Source: JAAXGX01 sp965221595 (lineage in GTDB: Bacteria; Acidobacteriota; Vicinamibacteria; Vicinamibacterales; UBA8438). Taken from it: DNA of 64,000 bases. The notes below the pieces were generated by a model, which had not been told where the DNA came from, did not search any database, and saw only the letters and a program-made list of their open reading frames with translations. Positions within the stretch are counted from its first letter, which is position 1; the number at the start of each line of letters is the position of its first letter. Below are positions 58,039-64,000 of the stretch, piece after piece. Both the position numbers and the translations under genes were made by a program. The DNA is taken from NCBI GenBank assembly GCA_965221595.1, contig OZ244900.1:1364001-1428000 (forward strand), read 5' to 3'.

Positions 58039-58765
58039 CAGTCGTTTCCAGTCCTGAAGTGAGCTTGAAGGTGCGACGCGTGAGCCGAGCTGACGGCGGC
58101 CGAATCGGCGGACCGAAACAGGGGTCCTGACGCGGACTGGGAAGAGTCTGCTCACGCTGACCGACATTTTCCTTCATGGGCGGTGACGAAACCCCTGGTC
58201 GCTTGGTGGCTGGTAGCCCTATGTACCGGGGTACGGCCGCGCGATGCCTGCGATACTCGTTTCCGAACACCCGTTCCAGCGCTTGCTCCTCCGCCCGGAT
58301 CGTAAACACGCATCCCATCCAGTAGATCGCGGTCAGCGCCAGCGCGGCGCTCGAGCGACCGGCGACCGCAGTACCGAGCAGTACCAGCGCCCACCCGATC
58401 AATTGGGGATTGCGGCTATAGGCGTACGGGCCGGTCGTGATTAGCTGATCGGTTCTCATACCCCAAGCGCGCCGCAACAAATGGAACTCACGGCGGGCCG
58501 CGCTGTACCCGGCCAAGCCCGACACCAGCAACGCGCCACCGAGCGAGAAGGCCAGCCCGCGGGGAAACGGAAGCGGCCACGCTGACCACCACGACGCCAG
58601 CAACGCACAGACGCTCGGGCCGAGGTAGGCGACAAAGGCCGCGATGACCGTCGGCACGGTGACCTCGCCGGAACGCGCCCGTTCCGAAGCGGCGCGTTTC
58701 AGCGCTATGAAACCACCGATGGCGAGAGATGCAGCGCCGACCGCCACCAGAATCACACCTCGCAT
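58013..58765 (-). CDS. Isoprenylcysteine methyltransferase-like membrane protein (ICMT/PEMT family)
   Basis: 250 residues with about five TM helices (to about 160). The family motifs GPYAYSRNPQLIGWALVLLG and RAEEQALERVFGNEYRRH are clear; these bind SAM. About 55 residues after PRYIGLPAT have no family match and overlap the end of lptE on the other strand, which suggests that the true C-terminus was lost and replaced. It interrupts the leuS-lptE-holA-rpsT order and lies beside an IS3 transposase fragment, so transfer is likely. Confidence 0.72.
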   Translation of the reverse strand: MRGVILVAVGAASLAIGGFIALKRAASERARSGEVTVPTVIAAFVAYLGPSVCALLASWWSAWPLPFPRGLAFSLGGALLVSGLAGYSAARREFHLLRRAWGMRTDQLITTGPYAYSRNPQLIGWALVLLGTAVAGRSSAALALTAIYWMGCVFTIRAEEQALERVFGNEYRRHRAAVPRYIGLPATKRPGVSSPPMKENVGQREQTLPSPRQDPCFGPPIRPPSARLTRRTFKLTSGLETTARRPPEWS

Positions 58766-58798
58766 CGTGGGTTCAGAATCAGTTCTCGCGTTAGATCA

Positions 58799-58848
58799 GG
58801 TTGTGCGTCGTCCAATTCTCGCGACGTGGCACACGTCAGCGCACAACC
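58799..58848. repeat. 9-bp inverted repeat between the ICMT-like gene and the transposase fragment
   Basis: GGTTGTGCG at 58799-58807 and CGCACAACC at 58840-58848, separated by 32 bp. It could be a stem-loop or a remnant of an element end. The orientation of the conserved bases does not match an integron attC site. Confidence 0.45.
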
Positions 58849-58859
58849 ACAGCCGCCGG

Positions 58860-59061
58860 TCTCCCGGCGCAGCCGGCGCAGCTCTTCACGTTCCTCCGTG
58901 CGCGGCCCACAGCGGCGAGTGCCGGCATCGCGGTCGGCCTGGTCCACCCAGGTCCGGATCGCCTGGGACGATGGCTCGAACTTCCGAGGCAGGTCCTCAG
59001 GCGTGCGCCTCGCCCATACCAACTCGACCCTCCGCTGCCGGAACTCCGCCGCGTACGGCAG
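58860..59061 (-). pseudogene. Truncated IS3-family OrfA transposase fragment
   Basis: A 67-codon segment reading LPYAAEFRQRRVELVWARR, then KFEPSSQAIRTWVDQADRD and RTEEREELRRLRRE matches the helix-turn-helix N-terminal region of IS3/IS911-type OrfA. The initiator and first residues are missing and homology stops before the leucine zipper, replaced by unrelated GGCGCALTCATS-type sequence. No OrfB or clear ends are present. It lies in the 58.0-59.1 kb stretch inserted between lptE and holA. Confidence 0.75.
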
Positions 59062-59100
59062 TCTACAATTGTTGCACCGTCTTCTACCTGGATCTCGAAC

Positions 59101-60078
59101 ATGGCCACGTCCACGCCGGATGCGCTCCGCCGCCGGATCGCGGCCGGGCAGCTCGACAGCGTCTACCTCGTGCTCGGTGACGACGAGCGACAGAAGGACG
59201 AGGTAGCGGCGGCTTTCGAGGAGACCGTGGACGAAGGGCTGCGCGCCTTCAACGTCGACAGCTTCCAAGGTGGGGAAACGCCGCTGGGTGCGATCCTCGA
59301 TGCCACGCGCACGCTGCCGATGATGGCGCCGCGCCGCGTGGTCATCGTGCGCCATGCCGAGCGGGCGCTGCAGCCGAAGCGGGAGCAGGCGGTCGCCGCG
59401 CGCGACGCGGAGGCGCTCGACGCGTTCCTCGCGCAGCCGCCCGACCATGCCTCGCTCGTGCTGCTCAGCATTCCCCTGGACGAGCGCCGCGCCACCACCC
59501 GGCGCCTGCTGCAGGGCGCGACCGTGGTGCGCTGCGGTCGCGTCGAGACGGTCGCGGACGCGCAGCGCTGGGTCCGGGCGCGGGTGGCCGCCGCGGACAA
59601 GCGGATGGACTCCGACGCCGTCCGGCTCCTGGCCGAGCGGATCGGTCCCAAGGCGAACCGCCTGCGCGACGAGGTCGAGCGGCTGCTGCTGTACGTGGGC
59701 GATGCGCCGGCGATCACCGCGGCCGACGTCCGGAGCGTGGCCGGACCCGCGGCAGCGTACGACCATTGGGCCGTGACGCAGGCGATCGAGCGGGGGGACA
59801 CGGCCGCCGCGCTGCGCGCGCTGGGGCTCGCGCTCGACGACGGCGCCGCGCCCTACATGGTGCTGGGTCAGTTGGCCTGGGCGGCAAGGACCAAGCTGCC
59901 CCCGGCGCGGGTGCCGCAGGGCGTCGAGGCGGCCTTCGGGACGGACGTCGCCTTGAAGAGCTCGGCCGGCGCGCCGCGCCTGCTACTCGAGCGGCTGGTG
60001 GTGCGGTTGTGCGAAGAGGCCGGGCAGGCGGCGCGACGGCCGTCAGGCCGCGGCGGAGGTCTGCGCCGCGCGCCGTGA
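59101..60078 (+). CDS. holA: DNA polymerase III delta subunit
   Basis: 325 residues. N-terminal VYLVLGDDERQKDEV, the RRVVIVRHAER segment, AIERGDTAAALRALGLALDDG and the C-terminal helical domain are typical of HolA, which opens the beta clamp in the clamp loader. Start ATG 59101. Ends 36 bp into the convergent rpsT gene. Confidence 0.92.
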   Translation: MATSTPDALRRRIAAGQLDSVYLVLGDDERQKDEVAAAFEETVDEGLRAFNVDSFQGGETPLGAILDATRTLPMMAPRRVVIVRHAERALQPKREQAVAARDAEALDAFLAQPPDHASLVLLSIPLDERRATTRRLLQGATVVRCGRVETVADAQRWVRARVAAADKRMDSDAVRLLAERIGPKANRLRDEVERLLLYVGDAPAITAADVRSVAGPAAAYDHWAVTQAIERGDTAAALRALGLALDDGAAPYMVLGQLAWAARTKLPPARVPQGVEAAFGTDVALKSSAGAPRLLLERLVVRLCEEAGQAARRPSGRGGGLRRAP

Positions 60079-60312
60079 CAGTCTGGACTTGTAGCGCGCT
60101 GCGGCGTTGGCGTGGATGATGCCCTTGCCGGCCAGCTTGTCGATCAGCGACACGGTGCCGCGGAGCTTCTCACCGCTCGCGGCGTCGCCGCCATCGATGG
60201 CGGCGCGGGCCGCCTTGAGCGCCCGCCGCAGCCGGCGGCGAAGCTCGCGGTTGTGCGCGCGTGTCTTCACGTTCCGCCGATGCGCCTTGAGCGCGGACTT
60301 GTGGTTCGCCAC
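60043..60312 (-). CDS. rpsT: Small ribosomal subunit protein bS20
   Basis: 89 residues from GTG 60312 with GGAAGGA upstream. VANHKSALKAHRRNVKTRAHN and LIDKLAGKGIIHANAAARYKSRL identify S20. It binds 16S rRNA and is a late-assembly protein. The 3' end overlaps the holA end tail to tail by 36 bp. Confidence 0.95.
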   Translation of the reverse strand: MANHKSALKAHRRNVKTRAHNRELRRRLRRALKAARAAIDGGDAASGEKLRGTVSLIDKLAGKGIIHANAAARYKSRLSRRAAQTSAAA

Positions 60313-60345
60313 TTGGTCGGTATCCTTCCCTAGTTCCGGCCACCG

Positions 60346-60375
60346 ATTATAGACGGTCCCGCATCCGGCGTCCAA
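60346..60375 (-). promoter_or_regulatory. rpsT promoter
   Basis: On the minus strand TTGGAC (60375-60370) or TGGACG (60374-60369) with 18 or 17 bp before a perfect TATAAT (60351-60346). It overlaps the end of the S4-domain gene. Confidence 0.65.
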
Positions 60376-60772
60376 GCCGCCTGCGCTCGCGGCGGTCCGG
60401 CGTGCCCTGCCGGCTGCCGGGCGCCGGTCCGGCCAGTCGCAGCAGCTCGCGCAGCTCGACCTCTTCCGGCGTCGGCGGCGGCGTGACGTCCTCGTAGAGC
60501 GTCCGCGCTTCCGACTTCGGCACGTGCCGCGCGGCCACGACCCGGACGACCAGTTCGCGCCGGCGGCCGCTCGCAATCGTGACCTCGATGCGGTCGCCCG
60601 GGCCCACCTCACGGTGCGGCTTCGCGCGCGTTCCGTTCACGCTGATCTTCCCGCCCAGACAGGCCTGCCTGGCGGCCGAGCGCGTCCTGCAGACGCACGC
60701 GACGTCGAGCCACACGTCCAGACGGATCCGCGGGGGACGGCTCGTGTCCGGCGCGGCCGACTCGCGGGGCAC
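60347..60772 (-). CDS. S4-domain RNA-binding protein (Hsp15/RqcP-like)
   Basis: 141 residues. S4 domain (about 15-80) with RLDVWLDVACVCRTRSAARQACLGGKISVNG and the KPHREVGPGDRIEV segment, then a basic C-terminal tail. Hsp15 (HslR)/RqcP proteins bind stalled 50S subunits carrying peptidyl-tRNA. Stop overlaps the rpsT promoter. Follows alaS by 6 bp. Confidence 0.82.
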   Translation of the reverse strand: MPRESAAPDTSRPPRIRLDVWLDVACVCRTRSAARQACLGGKISVNGTRAKPHREVGPGDRIEVTIASGRRRELVVRVVAARHVPKSEARTLYEDVTPPPTPEEVELRELLRLAGPAPGSRQGTPDRRERRRLGRRMRDRL

Positions 60773-60778
60773 GGCAGT

Positions 60779-63520
60779 CTACCCGGCGTCGGCGGCCTGT
60801 CGCCCGGCGAGCATGCGGTCCACCAGGGCACGACTCTCGGCAAGCAGCGCCGCGACCTGTTCCGGCTGTCGTCCGCCCGCTTGTGCGAAATCGGCGCGAC
60901 CGCCGCCCCGCCCGCCGATGAGGGGGGCGAGCGCCTTCACCATCTGCCCCGCGTGGACCCGCCTGGTCAGATCGGGCGTGACCGCGACGAGCAGGGCCAC
61001 CTTGCCGTCGTTGTCCGCGGCCAGCACGACGACCCCGCTACCGACGCGGTCGCGGAGCGAGTCCGCGAGGGTGCGCAGCGCCTGCGGGTCCAGCCCCTGC
61101 ACGCGACGTGTCACCAGCTTCACGCCGGCTATCTCGACGGCGTCGTCCGCCTGCGGTTTGCCGGCGGTGGCCATGGCCGCCTCGACCTTCAGCCGCTCGA
61201 CGGCGCGCGCCAGGCGTTTGGCATCCGCCTGCAGCTTCCTCACGGTCGATACGACGTGCTCGGCCGTCGTGCCCAGCAGCTGCAGGAGGCCGTCGAGTGC
61301 GTCGCCCCGCTGTTGGAGCAGCCGCACGGCAGCGGCGCCGGTCACCGCCTCGATGCGCCGGACGCCGGCGGCCACGCCGCCCTCGTGGGTGATGACGAAC
61401 GGTCCGATGTCGCCGGTCGCCCGGCAGTGTGTGCCGCCGCAGAGCTCGACGGAAAAGCCCGGTACGGTGACGACGCGCACCCAGTCGCCGTACTTCTCGC
61501 CGAACAGCGCCATGGCGCCGGCGGCAATCGCCTCTTCGGTGGGCCGTTCCTCGGTTTCCACCGTCTGGTTCCCGAACACGTGGCTGCCGACGAGCCGCTC
61601 GACCTCGCGCAACTGGGCGGAGGTGACCGGCTCGTGGTGCGTGATGTCGAAGCGCAGGCGATCGGGAGCGACGAGCGATCCGGCCTGTCGCACGTGCCGG
61701 CCCACGACTGTACGCAGGGCGGCGTGCAGCAGGTGCGTGGCCGTGTGGTTGCGGCGGATGTCGTCGCGGCGTGCCGCGTCCACCTCGGCCGTGACAGCCT
61801 CGCCCAGTCGCAACGCGCCTTCGCGCACTGTCGCGACGTGCATGCGCGGCCAGTCCGGCTTCAGTTGCACCATGTCATCCACGGCGGCAACCCCCGCGCC
61901 GGCAACGAGTTGACCGACGTCCGACACCTGGCCGCCGGCCGCGAGGTAGAAGGGCGTCCGATCGAGGACGACGTAGCCGGTCTCACCCGCTCCGAGGACC
62001 TCGACCGGTTCCAGGCGTGACCCGGAATCGGCTCGCCGGAACAGCCTGCTGATCTCTCCCTCCGTAGTGGTGTTCTCGTAGCCGACGAATTCCGACTCGC
62101 CGGCGGCGCGCATGGATGTGGTCGCGAATGCGTCGGCTCCAACCGCGACGTCAGGCGTCGCGGCGGCAAACGTGTTGCCGGAACCCGCACGTGCACGTGC
62201 GCGCTGCGCCTCCAGCGCCTTCTCGAAGCCTGCGCGGTCGACGCCCACTCCGCGCGATTGTGCCAGGTCCTCGATGAAGTCGAGGGGCACGCCGAACGTG
62301 TCGTACAGGCGGAACGCGGTCTCGCCCTCGACCGTGCGCGACCCCGCCGCCGCCTCGGTGAGCGCGGCCTCCAGGCGCGGCAGGCCGTCGCGCAGCACCC
62401 GCTCGAACTGCTCCTCTTCGCGGCGGACAACCGCGGCGACGACGTCGCGATTCGTCTCCAGCTCGGGGTACGCTGACGCCATCTCGGCTGTCACGACGCC
62501 GGTGAGATCGTGGAGGAACGGCTCCGTCAGGCCGAGCTTCTTGCCGTGACGCATGGCCCGCCGCATGATCTTGCGGAGGACGTATCCGCGCCACTCGTTC
62601 GAGGGGACCACGCCGTCGGCAATCAGGAACGTGACCGCGCGCAGGTGGTCGGCGATGACGCGCAGCGACACGTCGCGGGCGTCGTCGTCAGGCTGCCCCG
62701 CAAGCGGACCGTAGGTCGTCCCAGCGCGCTCGCCGATGGCCGTCAGCAGCGGCGTGAAGAGGTCCGTGTCGTAGTTCGAGAGCCTGCCCTGGAGCACCGC
62801 GACGATCCGCTCCAGCCCCATACCGGTGTCGATCGACGGATCCGGCAGCGGCGTCAGCGTCCCGTCCGCCCGGCGCTCGAACTCCATGAAGACGTTGTTC
62901 CAGATTTCGACGTAACGGTCGCAGTCGCAGTCGATGCCGCGGCAGGCGGGTGCGGAGCACGGGAGATGATCGCCGCGGTGGTAGTGGACCTCCGAACAGC
63001 GCCCGCAGGGGCCCGTATCGCCCATCGCCCAGAAGTTCTCGGCCGCGCCCATCTCGGCGATGCGTTCGGCCGGGACGAGTTGACGCCAGACGCCGTAGGC
63101 CTCCTCGTCGCGCGGGATGCCGTCCTCGCCCTTGAACACGGTGGCGTAGAGGCGCTCGGCCGGCAGCTTCCAGACCGCGGTGAGCAGCTCCCACGCGAAC
63201 GGGATGGCAGCGGCCTTGAAGTAGTCGCCAAACGAGAAGTTGCCGAGCATCTCGAAGAACGTGTGATGGCGCAGCGAGGGGCCGACGTTCTCGAGGTCGT
63301 TGTGCTTGCCGCTGACGCGCATGCACTTCTGGGAGGAGGTCGCCCGCCGGTAGCTGTCCGTCTCCCGGCCCAGGAACCGGTCCTTGAACTGGTTCATGCC
63401 GGCGTTCGTGAACAACAGGGTCGGATCGTCGGCCGGTACGAGCGGCGAGCTCGGGACCACCCGGTGCCCGCGCTGCTCGAAGAACGTCAGGAAGCTGCTG
63501 CGGATTTCCCCCGAGGTCAT
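60779..63520 (-). CDS. alaS: Alanyl-tRNA synthetase
   Basis: 913 residues, ATG 63520. N-terminal class II domain with FLTFFEQRGHRVVPSSPLVP and FTNAGMNQFKDRFLG; the editing domain HTATHLLHAALR and CGGTHCRATGDIG zinc site; a C-terminal oligomerisation/DHHA1 region (about 830-900). Follows recX, the common recX-alaS order. Confidence 0.96.
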   Translation of the reverse strand: MTSGEIRSSFLTFFEQRGHRVVPSSPLVPADDPTLLFTNAGMNQFKDRFLGRETDSYRRATSSQKCMRVSGKHNDLENVGPSLRHHTFFEMLGNFSFGDYFKAAAIPFAWELLTAVWKLPAERLYATVFKGEDGIPRDEEAYGVWRQLVPAERIAEMGAAENFWAMGDTGPCGRCSEVHYHRGDHLPCSAPACRGIDCDCDRYVEIWNNVFMEFERRADGTLTPLPDPSIDTGMGLERIVAVLQGRLSNYDTDLFTPLLTAIGERAGTTYGPLAGQPDDDARDVSLRVIADHLRAVTFLIADGVVPSNEWRGYVLRKIMRRAMRHGKKLGLTEPFLHDLTGVVTAEMASAYPELETNRDVVAAVVRREEEQFERVLRDGLPRLEAALTEAAAGSRTVEGETAFRLYDTFGVPLDFIEDLAQSRGVGVDRAGFEKALEAQRARARAGSGNTFAAATPDVAVGADAFATTSMRAAGESEFVGYENTTTEGEISRLFRRADSGSRLEPVEVLGAGETGYVVLDRTPFYLAAGGQVSDVGQLVAGAGVAAVDDMVQLKPDWPRMHVATVREGALRLGEAVTAEVDAARRDDIRRNHTATHLLHAALRTVVGRHVRQAGSLVAPDRLRFDITHHEPVTSAQLREVERLVGSHVFGNQTVETEERPTEEAIAAGAMALFGEKYGDWVRVVTVPGFSVELCGGTHCRATGDIGPFVITHEGGVAAGVRRIEAVTGAAAVRLLQQRGDALDGLLQLLGTTAEHVVSTVRKLQADAKRLARAVERLKVEAAMATAGKPQADDAVEIAGVKLVTRRVQGLDPQALRTLADSLRDRVGSGVVVLAADNDGKVALLVAVTPDLTRRVHAGQMVKALAPLIGGRGGGRADFAQAGGRQPEQVAALLAESRALVDRMLAGRQAADAG

Positions 63521-63546
63521 CGCCCACCTATTCTTTCACAGCGCCG

Positions 63547-64000
63547 TCAGTCGTCACCGCCGCGCGCCCGCGGCGCGGTGTGCCGCGCGAGCGCCGCCCG
63601 GGCCGCCGCAGCGTCGAAGCCTTGACGGATGAGACGGTGGTACAAGCGGCGCAGCGCCACGGGGCTGTCGATGGGCCCGCGCAGGTGCCGGGCGAGGGCG
63701 CGCTCGATCAGCTCGTCCTCGTCGATCTCCCGATAGGCGGCGTCGACGGTGCTGAGCGCCAAGTCGCGCTCGATGCCGCGTCCTTCCAGCTCCCGCAGGG
63801 CGCGCAGGCGGCCGTGCAGGCGGACGTGCGCTGAGCGGTGCGCCAGCACCTGCGCGGTGCGCGCATCATCGAGCGCGCCGGCTTGTCGCAGGCGCCCGAG
63901 GGCGGCCTCGATCGCCGCGCTGTCGAACCCCTTGCGTGAGAGCCGCTCCCTGACCTGCGCCGTGGACAGCTCTCGGCGCGAGAGCATCGCCAGTCCGGCC
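63547..64000 (-). CDS. recX: Regulatory protein RecX; N-terminus beyond the window
   Basis: At least 150 residues in the window; an internal ATG at 63987 is in the middle of the conserved opening (LAMLSRRELSTAQVRERL), so the real start lies upstream of the edge. Three-helix RecX repeats are visible (RKGFDSAAIEAAL, REIDEDELIERALARHL, LIRQGFDAAAARAAL). RecX modulates RecA filaments. The 26-bp gap to alaS suggests co-transcription. Confidence 0.9.
   Translation of the reverse strand, partial: AGLAMLSRRELSTAQVRERLSRKGFDSAAIEAALGRLRQAGALDDARTAQVLAHRSAHVRLHGRLRALRELEGRGIERDLALSTVDAAYREIDEDELIERALARHLRGPIDSPVALRRLYHRLIRQGFDAAAARAALARHTAPRARGGDD

Noticed and set aside
58799..58848. Integron attC-like site
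   Set aside because: The inverted arms have GTT on the left and AAC on the right, opposite to the attC layout, and no integrase or cassette array is present.

Overview
This is a 64 kb chromosomal window from a GC-rich, diderm (outer-membrane) bacterium. The gene set points to Acidobacteriota, most plausibly the Vicinamibacteria branch, but that is an inference. The supporting content is Bam/Lol/Lpt/lipid A genes (outer membrane), a futalosine-type menaquinone gene cluster, an HspR-type regulator next to dnaK, and an ETF/ETF:quinone oxidoreductase set. The window is almost wall to wall core genes in tightly packed operons with many ATGA/GTGA overlaps. There is no prophage, CRISPR array, defence island, tRNA or rRNA that I can see. 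The one sign of mobile DNA is a decayed IS3-type transposase fragment near 58.9 kb.

Layout. 1-1.1 kb: argS (minus, cut by the window edge). 1.3-6.7 kb: nfeD, slipin, a SPOR-domain protein, lnt and prfB, the last with a programmed +1 frameshift. 6.7-9.1 kb: a class A penicillin-binding protein on minus. 9.2-12.8 kb: heat-shock operon dnaK-dnaJ-hspR behind a clear sigma70-type promoter. 13-15.7 kb: a DnaC-like ATPase, hemW and a secreted orphan. 15.7-16.2 kb: a small predicted outer-membrane barrel on minus. 16.3-21.8 kb: meaB, methylmalonyl-CoA epimerase, MTA phosphorylase, a PfkB kinase, two small membrane proteins, enoyl-CoA hydratase, ribH and nusB. 21.8-25.2 kb: lysS and a LolC/E-LolD exporter. 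25.4-27.9 kb: clpC. 27.9-34.5 kb: bamA, skp/ompH, a fused fabZ-lpxA, lpxI and a Gfo/Idh oxidoreductase.

34.5-40.9 kb is a menaquinone (futalosine) block: an Fe-S-less MqnE-like protein, mqnA, mqnC, an amidohydrolase (candidate aminofutalosine deaminase), a UbiA prenyltransferase, a UbiX-like flavin prenyltransferase and ubiE/menG. 41-44.5 kb: a TonB-like protein, miaA, hfq and dGTPase. 44.6-49.7 kb: a fatty-acid operon (yceD, rpmF, plsX, fabD, fabG, acpP, fabF). 49.8-53.2 kb: etfB, etfA and ETF-QO. 53.2-58 kb: a DUF374 acyltransferase, a deacetylase-fold protein, leuS and lptE. 58-59.1 kb: an inserted ICMT-like methyltransferase plus the IS3 fragment. 59.1-64 kb: holA, then rpsT, an S4 protein, alaS and recX (all minus; recX cut by the edge).

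Functionally the window couples envelope building (Bam, Skp, lipid A, Lol, LptE, PBP, Lnt), fatty-acid synthesis and menaquinone/ETF electron transfer with translation factors and protein quality control (DnaK/DnaJ/HspR, ClpC). The points most worth a second look are the cysteine-less MqnE-like paralogue inside the menaquinone cluster, the FabZ-LpxA fusion, the apparent CTG start of ETF-QO, and the IS-scarred insertion between lptE and holA.
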